DNA of 64,000 nucleotides from Armatimonadota bacterium (GCA_029553475.1 JAKPKV010000048.1:104066-168065); one strand, 5' to 3'. Positions 1-8,844 are shown, numbered from the stretch's first letter. The notes: generated by a model from the sequence alone, not told the origin. Numbers and translations: made by a program.

Positions 1-1343
1 CAGACGTCGCCGATGGGCAGCGACGGCACGGTGGGAAAGTAAAAATGCAGCCCTTTCCATACCGCCAGCAGCAGGGCGACGGCGAACCCCGCCCAGCAAA
101 AAGGGGAGCGCCAGATGGAGGTGACCGCGGTGGCGGTTTCCGTCAGCAGCGCGCGCGGCAGCGTGTTCAGCGGGAAGGTCAGCCGCTCGTAGTGCACCCA
201 CTGCTTGCGCATGAGGACGTTCAGCCCCATGAAGCCGAGGAAAAGGGCGGCGATGAGCGCCGACCACGCCAGCAACGGCGTCACCCACTGCGCGACGGGA
301 ATGAAGCCGGTGAACAGGTAGCGGAGGCCGGCGACGCTCCACAGCGCATCCGGCTTGCGGGCGGTGAAATCGCGCTCGTGCGCGCCCAGCGTCCGCCAGC
401 GGCCCTCGCGGACGAGGTGCGTGCCGGTATAGGCGCCCTCCACCGCCACCACGTTCAGCAGCTGCACGTCCTGCAGCGTCAGGCGCCCGCCGCCGCGCAG
501 CCCGATGGTGAGGGTGAGACGGTCGCGCAGGTGCGCGGGGATGGCCACCGGCGAGATGCCGACCCGCGTGAGGCCGGCGGGCAGGCTCAGCGATGGCGCC
601 GTCTTCATCGTCGAGGTGAGGATCGTCCGCGGCGGGCCGCCGTCTACGGATAGCGTCGCGAAGAACGAGGAATCGCTCACGAACGCGTCCGTGCGCACCA
701 GGCAGGAGAACAGAAAGGGCTCGCCGGAGATCAGCGGCTCGCGCCCGCGCGCCGCGCGGGGCAGCGTGTAACTGAGGGCGGCGACCGAGCCGTCGGGGGC
801 GCTGATGACCGGGCAGCGCCATGGGCGGCCGCGCCAGTGCAGCGTCTCCCAGCCGACCGCCGCGGCGTCGGAAGGGATGAAGCCATTGAGCTGGCCGTTG
901 AAGCGCCCGGGCACGAGATTGTCGCCGTGCGGCCAGAGCACCGACGGCAGGCTCTCGTAGGATGTGAAATCCTGGTAGTGCGGCACGGTGGTGATCAGCG
1001 CGAAGAGGCGCGTCCAGAGCCCCTGCGTCATCAGCGGGGCGGCCACCAGCAGCGCCGCGTAGATGACCACCAGCTCCGCGACCGTCAGGCGCAACGACCG
1101 GCGGAAACGGGCGAGCAGCGCGCCCAGCGCCAGCAGCGCCAGCAGGATGCTCACCACGCCGTTGGGCGGCGCGTTTTCCACCAGCGGCCCGCCGAAGAGG
1201 TAGCGTTCCTGGTATTCTACCCAGATAGCGAGCACCAGCAGCGCGAAGAGGGTGATGACGAACGAGCGCGGGGTCAGGCCGCGCTGCGCCGGCGCGCGCG
1301 CCTCCTCACTCCCGCGTTGCTCGGGCAATGCTGATATCGTCAT
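1..1343 (-). CDS. DUF6785-like multi-pass membrane protein (C-terminus outside window)
   Basis: At least 447 residues are visible, reading leftward from the ATG at 1343-1341. The chain has a short charged N-terminus, then hydrophobic helices near residues 28-45 and 63-82, and another run around 95-115. An extracytoplasmic beta-rich stretch with a tryptophan-rich segment (ETLHWRGRPWRCP) follows, and further helices resume near residue 340 and 430. This layout and sequence style match the DUF6785/DUF6784 membrane proteins often encoded beside glycoside hydrolase genes in Armatimonadota and Planctomycetota. Their biochemical role is unknown; transport or polysaccharide handling is a guess. It is transcribed divergently from the large secreted protein at 1816, and its promoter carries the TGTATACA palindrome. 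The frame stays open to position 1, so the 3' end is missing. Confidence 0.75.
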   Translation of the reverse strand, partial: MTISALPEQRGSEEARAPAQRGLTPRSFVITLFALLVLAIWVEYQERYLFGGPLVENAPPNGVVSILLALLALGALLARFRRSLRLTVAELVVIYAALLVAAPLMTQGLWTRLFALITTVPHYQDFTSYESLPSVLWPHGDNLVPGRFNGQLNGFIPSDAAAVGWETLHWRGRPWRCPVISAPDGSVAALSYTLPRAARGREPLISGEPFLFSCLVRTDAFVSDSSFFATLSVDGGPPRTILTSTMKTAPSLSLPAGLTRVGISPVAIPAHLRDRLTLTIGLRGGGRLTLQDVQLLNVVAVEGAYTGTHLVREGRWRTLGAHERDFTARKPDALWSVAGLRYLFTGFIPVAQWVTPLLAWSALIAALFLGFMGLNVLMRKQWVHYERLTFPLNTLPRALLTETATAVTSIWRSPFCWAGFAVALLLAVWKGLHFYFPTVPSLPIGDV

Positions 1344-1377
1344 ACGACTCCTGCCCCGCCAGGCCGCCATCTTTCCT

Positions 1378-1416
1378 CCCCCCTTCCCCTCCCCATGCAG
1401 GGGAGGGGAAGGGGGG
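1378..1416. repeat. GC-rich palindromic element in the leader of the DUF6785-like gene
   Basis: Perfect 17-base arms (1378-1394 and 1400-1416) made of C/T and G/A runs flank a five-base loop, ATGCA. The same design (CCCCTCCCC, five or six bases, GGGGAGGGG) recurs at 18401-18423 and 49044-49066, and variants occur at 8789-8813 and 45804-45939. Here it lies in the transcribed leader between the promoter at about 1530 and the start codon at 1343. Confidence 0.7.
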
Positions 1417-1529
1417 AGCGGTCACGCGTGACGATCACTAACGCGTATTTGCGCGGTATTGGCCGTCGCGCGCCTGCCCGCGGCACTGTGCTGGCCATCA
1501 GGGCGCAGCGGTGGGATGCGATGGAATAT

Positions 1530-1558
1530 TGTATACACATAAAAGCGGGCGCTGTCAA
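1530..1558 (-). promoter_or_regulatory. Sigma-70-type promoter with overlapping TGTATACA operator (leftward)
   Basis: On the minus strand TTGACA (1558-1553) is followed by exactly 17 bases and TATACA (1535-1530). The palindrome TGTATACA (1530-1537) covers the -10 box, a position where a bound repressor would block RNA polymerase. It drives the DUF6785-like gene starting at 1343. The rest of the 1344-1815 gap holds this promoter, its rightward twin and the GC palindrome. Confidence 0.7.
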
Positions 1559-1684
1559 GGGTGACGGCCGCCGGGGCGGCGGGCGGCACAACGGCGAAAG
1601 ACCAACTCGATGATCGGGTGAAGGCGCGGGATGGGCGACCGGGGACCGCCGCGTGCCGCGGGCCGACTTTCCCGACGCTGACTA

Positions 1685-1718
1685 TTGACAGACGACAGGC
1701 GCTTTGTTAATGTATACA
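1685..1718 (+). promoter_or_regulatory. Sigma-70-type promoter with TGTATACA operator (rightward)
   Basis: TTGACA (1685-1690), 17 bases, then TAATGT (1708-1713). The palindrome TGTATACA (1711-1718), inside the longer symmetric core ATGTATACAT, overlaps the end of the -10. It drives the large secreted protein at 1816 and mirrors the leftward promoter at 1530. Confidence 0.65.
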
Positions 1719-1815
1719 TAAAATGGACGCGGTATACGCGACGGGGGGCCGACGAAGCCGCGCCCGCCGCTGCTCTCAAGGCCTGGTGCACCAGGCGCGA
1801 AAAAGGGGACGAACG

Positions 1816-4581
1816 ATGAGACTCTCCGCTCTGCTCCCGCTGGCGCTGCTGGCCTGCCTGGGCTGGGGCGCGCGCGCGGCGGGCCAGGTGGTCTTTCACG
1901 AGACCTTCAATCACTACGGCATCGCCATGCCCGGCTTCTCGGACGCCTGCGTGACGGCGGAATATCCCCCGAGCCTGAAATACCTGGAGTTCCGTCCCGC
2001 GACAGCCGCCAGCGTCTACGCCGGCGGCATGTGCCAGCTTCCCATGCGCGCGCGGGGGCTGACCGATTTCGAGTTCAGCTTCACCTTCCGGTTCCTGCGC
2101 GATGCGCCGAAGACGCTGGACGTGCGGCTGGAGTTCCTCCTCGATACCAGTGGCCGGCAGCCGAAATACGCCACCTGCACCGTGCGCCTGGCCGCCGACT
2201 GGAGCGGCGTCGCCGGCGTGAGCAATTTTCATCCCCAACTCCCCCCGACGCGCGTGACCATGCGCGACACGCCGCTCAACCCCTTGCTGGGCGGCCAGTG
2301 CTACCGCGGGCGCCTCCGCGTGCAGGGCAACAGCCTGGCGGCTTACGTCGAGGGCGCGGGGCAGCGCGTGCGCATCGGCGGCGCCGAGCTCCCCGCCGCG
2401 CCGCTGGCGGGCTTCAACTTCGCCGGCGCCAGCGGTTTCGATCTCGATGACATCATCATCCGCCAGCTCCCCGCGCTGCCCGGCGGCGATTTCCGGGAAG
2501 AGAGCGGCGCGGCGATTGCCAATCGTGCCGCGGAATACCTGCTGACCATCCCGCCGGCGGCCAACGTCGCCCGCGCGAAGGTTCGCCTGGGCGCGCCCGG
2601 CGCCATGCGCATCAATCTGCGCTGGGATGACGGCGCCGCCACCCCGATCACCGTCACCACCGTGAACAGCGGGCTCGACCTGCCGGTGGTGAAGAGCGTG
2701 CCGGTCGCGAGAGACGGCCAGACGGTGATGGAAGCGAAGCAGGTGAAGGAATATACGCCGCTGCCGGACGCCGGCCTGCGCTTCGACGGCCTTTTTGCGC
2801 AGCGCGGCACGCTCACCTGCCACGTCCGTCCGTGGATCGAAGGCTACGGCGACCCGGAGATGTTCGGCCCGCCCAACGACCCGCGCGGCCTGGACCGGGT
2901 GAGCGTCGCCCGGAGCTGGGAGCGCTACGAAGCGGCCTCCCGGCACTGTTTCACCTTCGAAGTGCGCCGCGACGCCGCCGGTATCGAATACTGGATTGAC
3001 GGGCGCTATGCGGGTCGCCGTGATAACGCCGCGGCGCTGACCGGCATCGGCTTCCTGCTGCCCGCCGGCGGCGCGGTGAAGGACGCCGCGACCGGGACGC
3101 TCAAGCAGGCGGGCGGTTTTTTGCCGCTCGATATCACCGCGCTGGCCAATCCCGGCGTGATGGCCGCCGCCGTCCTGCCGCTGAAGAGCGGGCCGCAGGT
3201 CGTCAAGGGCATCCCCCTGCACGTCGCGCCCGCCGCGGCGAACCTCGACCTCGGCGCGGTGCGCGAGAACCTCGGCTCCTACTGGCTGGAGTGTGACGGC
3301 TACCTGTCGCGCTCGGCCTTCAGCGGCATGCCCGAATCGCTCATGCTCTCGGTGCCGAACGCCCAGTACCGGAAGGCGTATGTCCTCTGCGCGGTGGCGG
3401 ATGACCCGGCGCGCGATCCCATCCTCACCGTCCGCCTCACCCGCTTCCTGTCCGCCGGCGCCGGCGGGCGCGGCCCGGCCATCGCCGACACCACCGTGGC
3501 GCTGCCGCGCGCCGCCGTTGGCAAGCTCCCGCCCGGCGTCACCGCGCTGGGCCAGGTCGCCTATACCGTAGATGGGCAGCCGCGCACAGCGCCGCTCTAC
3601 CTGGTGGACGTGCCCATTGACTGCGGCAGCATTCAGGATGTCATCTTCGAGGAAAAGTCGTTCGCGATGATCCCGCAGCCCTACCTGGACATCGAGGTGC
3701 TGGGGAAATGCGACCGCGCCCTGCAGCAGATGAACCGCGCGCACAAGCCCGACCCGACCTCGACCAGCGCCGTGCACGTCTTCGGCATCACGCTGGTGAA
3801 GTCGCCGGTGGAGCTGGAAGTCGTCCCCGCCCGCGAAGGCAACGCCTATTACACGCACGAGCAGGCGGCGATGACCGCCGTGCTGCGGGCGCGGGAAAAG
3901 GCGAGCTGCCGCCTGCGCTGGGAGGTGCGCGACGTGGACGGGAAGGTGGTGGATGCCGGCGAGACGCGCCGGCGCTTCGTCGAGCCCGGCGAGGAGCGCG
4001 TGGCGGTGAAACCGAACGTCAACGACGTCGGCCTCTACACGCTGCACTTCCACCTGCTCGACGACGAGCAAGGCCCGCTGGTGGCGCACCGGGCGACGAT
4101 GGCGCTGGTGGCGCCGGACACCCGCGCCGCCGGCTACGCATCGCCCTACTTCACCTGGTGGTTCAACGGCGCCCACCTCACCAGCAGCGACATCACCGTC
4201 GTCGGCCCGCTGCTGAAGATGGCGGGCATCCGCCGCACGCTGGTGAAGGACGAGGCCGTCGGCGAGCCGTGGACATTGACCATCGGGCAGATCGGCAGCT
4301 TCGCCGGCGCGGTGCCGCCCGACCAGCTCGCGGCGAAGACGGCCGAATACGCGAAAAAGATTGACGACGCGATGAAAGCCTTCCCGCACGCCGACGCGGC
4401 GAACATCTTCCACGAGAGCTGCAACGGCGGCGGCATCGCCCCGCTGGAGCTCTACGGCATCGCGGTGCCGTGCCCAGCGACGAGCGCCTGCTGCGGGCGC
4501 AGCAGCAGCAGGTGGCGGGCGCCATCCTCGCCGCGCGGCTCTACCGCGAAACATATCCGCAAGTCCGTCCCACGCTGGTGA
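1816..4581 (+). CDS. Large secreted glycoside-hydrolase-like protein, N-terminal part before a frameshift
   Basis: Start ATG 1816 is chosen because it begins a clear signal peptide (MRLSALLPLALLACLGWGAR) and follows an AGGGGA Shine-Dalgarno; an earlier in-frame ATG at 1723 has neither. About 885 residues are genuine: repeated beta-sandwich-like segments (LamG-like around residues 20-220 and 340-430), then the start of what looks like a TIM-barrel enzyme domain (SPYFTWWFNGAHLTSSD, later IFHESCNG). Near 4468 the frame is lost and the last 37 or so codons are out-of-frame residue. The continuation is the frame 4470-5984. Together they would give roughly 1,390 residues. An exported polysaccharide-degrading role is inferred from the signal peptide, domain style and the sugar-kinase and regulator neighbours; no specific GH family is claimed. 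Confidence 0.65.
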   Translation: MRLSALLPLALLACLGWGARAAGQVVFHETFNHYGIAMPGFSDACVTAEYPPSLKYLEFRPATAASVYAGGMCQLPMRARGLTDFEFSFTFRFLRDAPKTLDVRLEFLLDTSGRQPKYATCTVRLAADWSGVAGVSNFHPQLPPTRVTMRDTPLNPLLGGQCYRGRLRVQGNSLAAYVEGAGQRVRIGGAELPAAPLAGFNFAGASGFDLDDIIIRQLPALPGGDFREESGAAIANRAAEYLLTIPPAANVARAKVRLGAPGAMRINLRWDDGAATPITVTTVNSGLDLPVVKSVPVARDGQTVMEAKQVKEYTPLPDAGLRFDGLFAQRGTLTCHVRPWIEGYGDPEMFGPPNDPRGLDRVSVARSWERYEAASRHCFTFEVRRDAAGIEYWIDGRYAGRRDNAAALTGIGFLLPAGGAVKDAATGTLKQAGGFLPLDITALANPGVMAAAVLPLKSGPQVVKGIPLHVAPAAANLDLGAVRENLGSYWLECDGYLSRSAFSGMPESLMLSVPNAQYRKAYVLCAVADDPARDPILTVRLTRFLSAGAGGRGPAIADTTVALPRAAVGKLPPGVTALGQVAYTVDGQPRTAPLYLVDVPIDCGSIQDVIFEEKSFAMIPQPYLDIEVLGKCDRALQQMNRAHKPDPTSTSAVHVFGITLVKSPVELEVVPAREGNAYYTHEQAAMTAVLRAREKASCRLRWEVRDVDGKVVDAGETRRRFVEPGEERVAVKPNVNDVGLYTLHFHLLDDEQGPLVAHRATMALVAPDTRAAGYASPYFTWWFNGAHLTSSDITVVGPLLKMAGIRRTLVKDEAVGEPWTLTIGQIGSFAGAVPPDQLAAKTAEYAKKIDDAMKAFPHADAANIFHESCNGGGIAPLELYGIAVPCPATSACCGRSSSRWRAPSSPRGSTAKHIRKSVPRW

Positions 4582-5984
4582 ATACCGGCGACTCGCTGGC
4601 CGGCGCGGCGATGCTCATGCGCCACAAGATGCCGAAGGAACTCGTCACCGCCTTCGGCGACGAGGCGCTCGGCCAGACGGTGCCGCCGGAGATGCATACC
4701 GCCTACAACGCCTGGGCGCTGCGCGAGCTGTCGCGGAAGATGGGCTATGGCGACGTGCCGGTTGACGCCTGTTACGAATGGAAAGGCCGCAATATCCGCG
4801 ACTTCGGCGAACGACATGCCGCCGCCTGGCGCCAGCGCGACGCCCTCATTGCCCACGCCTGGCACTACCGCCTGGTGCCCGTCACCGGCCTCATCGAGCC
4901 GGGGAACAGCTATCACAATACCGTCTGGGGCGACGACTGGATGTTCAGCCGCTCCCCGCAGAATTATCCGCGCATGAGCTTCGTCACCACCGCGCACCTG
5001 ACGCAGGTGCTGGACGGGGCGCAATGCGCCCGCCGGCTCGACACCGGCTCGCTCACCGTCTACGGGCTCGAATTCACCCGCGGCCAGGGGCGCGTCTACG
5101 CCTTCTGGACGGTGCGCGGCACGGCGGAGCTGACCGTGACCTTCACCGGCGAGGCCGCGGTGCGGCAGACTGATATGTTCGGCCGCGCCCAGGCGCGTCG
5201 GACGAACGGCAACGCGCTCGCGCTCGCCATCTCCGGCGAGCCGATCTACCTGGAAACGACGGGGCAGGTGGCGGCGGTGACCGTCGGCCGGCGCGCGTAT
5301 CCGGACGATGCCGTGCCCGCGGGCGCCACGGTGCAGGTGGCGGAGGCCATGGAGGCCGCCGACCGCTGGCAGATGAGCGACAAACCGGACGACCGCCTGC
5401 AAAATGAGCCGAAACTCGATAACCGCAGCTATCTGCCGTACCGCGTGCTCGGCGCGTATGCCCTGCGCGAGGTGGCCGATGCGGAAAAAGGCGCGTGCCT
5501 GGAGCTCGAGCTGCTGCCGGAGGGCGACGTGGTGCCCTTCCTGCCGGAATATACCGTGCTCAAGCTCAAACAGCCCGCGCCGATTGCCGGCGAGCCGCAT
5601 ACCGTCGGCGTGTGGGTGAACGGCAACTCCGGCTGGGGACAGGTGATGTGGGAATTCACCGATGCCGAGGGCGAAAGCTGGCTCTCCTGCGGCACCGGCG
5701 GCTACTGGTGCGATGTCTACGACTGGCCGAAGCAGGCGTCCATCAACTTCGACGGCTGGAATTTCGTGCAGTTCCCCATCACCCAGGCGTCGCCCGTGCG
5801 CCTGCCGAACCCCGGCGAGGTCTCCGAGCAGTGGCGCAGCGGCGGCGGCAACGGGCGCATTGATTATCCCATCGCGCTCACCGGCCTGTCCGTCAACATG
5901 ACCCGCCAGGCCCTCAACCTCACCGAGATGCAGCCGGTGAAGACCGTCATCCGCCTGAAGGACCTGTCCGCCTACGGTAATTGA
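4470..5984 (+). CDS. Large secreted glycoside-hydrolase-like protein, C-terminal part after the frameshift
   Basis: This frame opens inside the previous one and shares no gap with it. Its first residues (PSDERLLRAQQQQ) continue the barrel-like domain exactly where the first frame stops making sense. It contains ACYEWKG and a WGDDWMFSRSP segment that could belong to an active-site face, then beta-sandwich domains to the end. There is no Shine-Dalgarno sequence for the GTG at 4470 and no signal peptide, so independent expression is unlikely. A single missing base between 4467 and 4473 restores one gene. It ends just before the promoter of the kinase-like gene at 6116. Confidence 0.6.
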   Translation: MPSDERLLRAQQQQVAGAILAARLYRETYPQVRPTLVNTGDSLAGAAMLMRHKMPKELVTAFGDEALGQTVPPEMHTAYNAWALRELSRKMGYGDVPVDACYEWKGRNIRDFGERHAAAWRQRDALIAHAWHYRLVPVTGLIEPGNSYHNTVWGDDWMFSRSPQNYPRMSFVTTAHLTQVLDGAQCARRLDTGSLTVYGLEFTRGQGRVYAFWTVRGTAELTVTFTGEAAVRQTDMFGRAQARRTNGNALALAISGEPIYLETTGQVAAVTVGRRAYPDDAVPAGATVQVAEAMEAADRWQMSDKPDDRLQNEPKLDNRSYLPYRVLGAYALREVADAEKGACLELELLPEGDVVPFLPEYTVLKLKQPAPIAGEPHTVGVWVNGNSGWGQVMWEFTDAEGESWLSCGTGGYWCDVYDWPKQASINFDGWNFVQFPITQASPVRLPNPGEVSEQWRSGGGNGRIDYPIALTGLSVNMTRQALNLTEMQPVKTVIRLKDLSAYGN

Positions 5985-6011
5985 CGGGAGAGAAGGGCCG
6001 CGGCATATAAT
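5981..6011 (+). promoter_or_regulatory. Possible promoter of the kinase-like gene
   Basis: TTGACG (5981-5986), a 19-base spacer and a perfect TATAAT (6006-6011) lie about 105 bases before the ATG at 6116. The long spacer makes it weaker than consensus. No TGTATACA copy overlaps it, so the kinase-like gene may also be read through from 1816. Confidence 0.45.
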
Positions 6012-6115
6012 AGAATGGAACAGAGCGGAACGCGGCCGCCCCCTGGCCCCCCTCCAGAAGGCGGGGGGCCGACGCACGCCCCGGCTGATCGTGCGCCTGG
6101 AAAAAAGGACATCCC

Positions 6116-7360
6116 ATGCCTACGCCGCAACAGCACACCATGACCGAGCCGCTGGACGTCTGCCTGCGGCGCGCCGGCTCCACCTACCAGCCGGCGGCGC
6201 CGGAAGACCTGCCGCGCGTCATCGCCGCCTTCAACGCCTTCGCGGGCGAGGTGGAAGCCACGGCTGACGGCTGCGAGATCGTCCGCATCGTCGCCGGACA
6301 TATCAACACGACCTTCGGCCTGCGGCAGACCGCCGGCGGGCTGGCGTATATCGTGCAGCGCATGAACACCATCTTCGATCTCGACGCCATCGCCGGCAAC
6401 CTGCGCCTGCTGGAAGAGGCGCAGGCGGCAAGCGCGGCGCTGCTGCCCGACCACTGGCAGCCGGTCTCCTATCTGAACGCGCGGGACACCGGCGCGAAGC
6501 TCTGGTTCGACGCCGCCGGCGCCGGCTGGCGGGTGATGCGCTACGTGCCGGGCGAGATTCGTATCTTCAATCATTTCGGGATGGTGCCCGCTGAGATGAC
6601 AGCGGCGGTGGCGCGCTCGCAGGGCGAGGCCATCGCCATCTTCGGGCGCATGCTGGAGGCGATCCCGGAGGAGCGCTGGCGCGCGCCGCTGCCCCACTTC
6701 CACAATACGCGCTACCACCTGGACTACCTGGATGCCATCCTGCGCGGGGAGCGGGTGCCCTTGAGCCTGAGCCGGGGGGCCGGCCGCATGGTGACGGCGG
6801 AGCCGGCGTTCCTGCGGGCGCATGCCGGCCGGATTGATGCCCTGCGCGCGAAGATTGACGGCTGGCGCCGGTTGGCGGGCAGCCTGGATGCCCTCGGGCG
6901 TGCCGTGACGCATGGCGACACCAAGATCAACAACTTCGTCTTTCGCCGCGGTGACGATGGCGCGCTGCGCTGCGTCTGCCTCATTGATCTGGATACCGTG
7001 CAGTTGGGCAACCGGCTGGACGACCTGGGCGATGCCCTGCGCTCCGCCGGCAACCCGGCCGGCGAAGAGCCGCCGCGTCTTGATGATGTTGCCATTGACG
7101 CGGGCATCGTCGAGAACCTCATCGCGGGGTATCGCGCGCAGGCGCGCGCCTTCTACGGCGCGGCGCGGGCGGATGCGCTGTGCGCGCGCGCCCGCGAAGC
7201 CTATCAGCAGTTCCTCTACGCGCAGTGCGTACGCTTCTTCGCCGATGCCCTGGTGGGGAACGTCTACTTCGCGCTGAAGCCCGGTCTCCCGGCGGACATC
7301 AACCTCTACCGCGCCGAAGTGCAGATGCGCGCCCTGGAGCTGCTGGCGCGCGGGGCGTGA
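6116..7360 (+). CDS. Aminoglycoside phosphotransferase-fold kinase, N-acetylhexosamine kinase (NahK)-like
   Basis: The protein has 414 residues. The N-terminal part carries the nucleotide-binding stretch IVAGHINTTFGL and YIVQRMNTIFDL, both characteristic of NahK-type sugar kinases. The catalytic loop is HGDTKINNF (about residue 265) and the metal-binding motif is LIDLDTVQLG (about residue 293), the usual Brenner and DFG equivalents of the APH fold. NahK phosphorylates N-acetylhexosamines at C1, feeding an LNB/GNB-type pathway. Substrate here is inferred only from family and from the adjoining secreted hydrolase. AAGGA lies upstream of ATG 6116; a second in-frame ATG at 6140 is possible. The enzyme lacks a signal peptide and is cytoplasmic. 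Confidence 0.75.
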   Translation: MPTPQQHTMTEPLDVCLRRAGSTYQPAAPEDLPRVIAAFNAFAGEVEATADGCEIVRIVAGHINTTFGLRQTAGGLAYIVQRMNTIFDLDAIAGNLRLLEEAQAASAALLPDHWQPVSYLNARDTGAKLWFDAAGAGWRVMRYVPGEIRIFNHFGMVPAEMTAAVARSQGEAIAIFGRMLEAIPEERWRAPLPHFHNTRYHLDYLDAILRGERVPLSLSRGAGRMVTAEPAFLRAHAGRIDALRAKIDGWRRLAGSLDALGRAVTHGDTKINNFVFRRGDDGALRCVCLIDLDTVQLGNRLDDLGDALRSAGNPAGEEPPRLDDVAIDAGIVENLIAGYRAQARAFYGAARADALCARAREAYQQFLYAQCVRFFADALVGNVYFALKPGLPADINLYRAEVQMRALELLARGA

Positions 7361-7425
7361 GCCGGGTCATCGCGGCAGGTGAGGGGACACGTGCGCTGGC
7401 CAGCCGGGCATCGGGCGGAAACCCA

Positions 7426-7479
7426 TTGACAACGCGAGGGAATTTGCCCATGATAAGGCCATGACTAAAGCTGTATACA
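7426..7479 (+). promoter_or_regulatory. Promoter and operator of the GntR/LacI-type regulator
   Basis: TTGACA (7426-7431), a 17-base spacer and CATGAT (7449-7454) predict transcription starting close to 7461, where the ATG of the regulator lies. A third TGTATACA copy (7472-7479) follows immediately. The arrangement fits autorepression and perhaps a leaderless transcript. Confidence 0.6.
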
Positions 7480-8564
7480 CAAATACGCCGATGCCGCGCG
7501 CGAAATGGAAACAGGTGCTGGAGCTCGTGCTGCGCGAGCTCGCGGACGGCACGCTCGCGCATGGCGCGCAGTTCTACACGCTGGAGCAACTGTGCGCGCG
7601 GTATCACGTCAGCGATATCACCGGGCGGCGGGTCTTCAGCGAGCTGAAGGCGCGCGGGCTGATCGCCTCCAAAGGGCGCCGGGGCACCACCGTCATCGGG
7701 CAGGCCGTCACCCAGGATGTCTTCATGTGCCTGCCGAATATCTACTTCGAAAACGGCTCCAGCGGCGTCAGCCGGTATCACTCGTTCCAGCGCCTCTTCG
7801 AAGGCTTCGGATCGGACAATTACGCCCAGTTGTTCCGTGTGCTGCCGATTCCGCTCGCTTTTCTCCAGGAGAATCTCGCCACCTTCGCCGACAAGCACGT
7901 CATCATCAGCGCGGAAGCGCTGGTGGATTTCACCCAGCAGCCCAGCGTGCTCAACACCGCGCTCATCGCGCAGTTGCGCGACAGCGTGAACCCGATCGTC
8001 TTTGACAGCTACGGCGATATCCCCGGCATCACCCAGGTGGGGGTGCATTTCGCCCTCGGCATTCGCAAAGCCGTCAGCCATCTCGTCCGCCGGGGGCATA
8101 CCCGCATCGGCTTATTCACCGGCGACGTGAACGATTTTTGGCTGCAGCCGCGCTTCACGGGGTTCGTGGAAGGCATGTTCGCGGAAGGGATGCGCTTTGA
8201 TCCCAGCCTGCTGCTGATGACGACGGATCTCGAGCGCGAGAAGAACATCCCGGCGATCCATGAGTATCTCAGCCGTCCCCAGCGCCCCACCGCCATCGTC
8301 TGCACGAGCGATTCGCGGGCGCTCTTCGTGCTGGAATATTGCCGCGCGCGGGGGATCGCTATCCCGGATGCGCTGGCGGTCACCGGTTTCGACAATATCC
8401 CCGAGGCGTCTCTCGTTTGGGCGCCGCTCACCACCGTGGACGGCATGGAAGTGCAGATCGGGCGAAAGACCCTGGAGTTGCTGGTCGCGCGCCGGCAGGA
8501 CAAGTTGAAGGAACCCTGCGAAGTGACCATCGAGCCGGAGCTGATTACGCGCGTCTCCGGGTAA
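7461..8564 (+). CDS. GntR-type HTH regulator with LacI-type sugar-binding sensor domain (AraR-like architecture)
   Basis: Of its 367 residues, about 11-80 form a GntR winged helix (KWKQVLELVLRELADG, then RYHVSDITGRRVFSELKARG). Residues from about 85 form a periplasmic-binding-protein-like domain with LacI-family landmarks: VSHLVRRGHTRIGLFTG and PTAIVCTSDSRALFVLEY and AVTGFDNIPEASLVWAPLTTVD. Such proteins bind a sugar ligand and release an operator. Its likely operators are the TGTATACA copies at 1530, 1711 and 7472. The ATG at 7461 coincides with the predicted transcription start; an alternative ATG at 7491 (MPRAKWKQV) would place the operator before the coding region. Neither has a convincing Shine-Dalgarno. 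It probably senses the sugar released or phosphorylated by the products of the preceding genes. Confidence 0.85.
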   Translation: MTKAVYTNTPMPRAKWKQVLELVLRELADGTLAHGAQFYTLEQLCARYHVSDITGRRVFSELKARGLIASKGRRGTTVIGQAVTQDVFMCLPNIYFENGSSGVSRYHSFQRLFEGFGSDNYAQLFRVLPIPLAFLQENLATFADKHVIISAEALVDFTQQPSVLNTALIAQLRDSVNPIVFDSYGDIPGITQVGVHFALGIRKAVSHLVRRGHTRIGLFTGDVNDFWLQPRFTGFVEGMFAEGMRFDPSLLLMTTDLEREKNIPAIHEYLSRPQRPTAIVCTSDSRALFVLEYCRARGIAIPDALAVTGFDNIPEASLVWAPLTTVDGMEVQIGRKTLELLVARRQDKLKEPCEVTIEPELITRVSG

Positions 8565-8606
8565 CTGGGGAGGGACAATACTGTTGCACACCCGGCCGGC
8601 CATCAT

Positions 8607-8775
8607 GCGCGTTGGCAAATGACTCTCGCGTTGCTCGGTATCCGGTCCGTCGGCCCGAATCCGGCCAGTCCGCGGGGGCGGACGTCGTGGCTCCAGCCCC
8701 GGATGTCAATCCGGGGGACAGAAGCCGACCGATGAACAGCCCACCAACGCGGAAACACGTTGTCAAAGAGCATCG
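8607..8775. repeat. Dispersed mosaic repeat, copy A
   Basis: This copy begins near GTTGGCAAATGACTC, passes through CTCGGTATCCGGTCCGTCGG and the small hairpin CCCCGGATGTCAATCCGGGG, and ends with CAGCCCACCAACGCGG and GTTGTCAAAGAGCATC. Related copies lie at 18482-18593 and 18703-18856, and an inverted one at 49464-49632. No coding potential is apparent. The 8565-9248 gap otherwise holds the two repeats below, a GC palindrome near 8789-8813 and the promoter region of the gene at 9249. Confidence 0.7.
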
Positions 8776-8844
8776 GCTCACCTCTCTCCCAGCCCTTCCC
8801 CTACGTGGGGAGGGGAGCCGCGTGCGGAGGGGCCGGGGAGTGCT

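Noticed and set aside
45..653. Plus-strand open frame at the left edge
   Set aside because: Opposite the membrane protein, whose hydrophobic helices read clearly on the minus strand.
4455..4480. Programmed ribosomal frameshifting in the secreted protein gene
   Set aside because: No slippery heptamer, no internal Shine-Dalgarno and no downstream structure stands out; a one-base indel is simpler.
1555..4554. A 999-codon open frame on the minus strand opposite the secreted protein gene
   Set aside because: Arg/His/Gly/Ala-rich composition without domains, typical of the antisense of GC-rich genes; the plus strand has a signal peptide and ribosome site.
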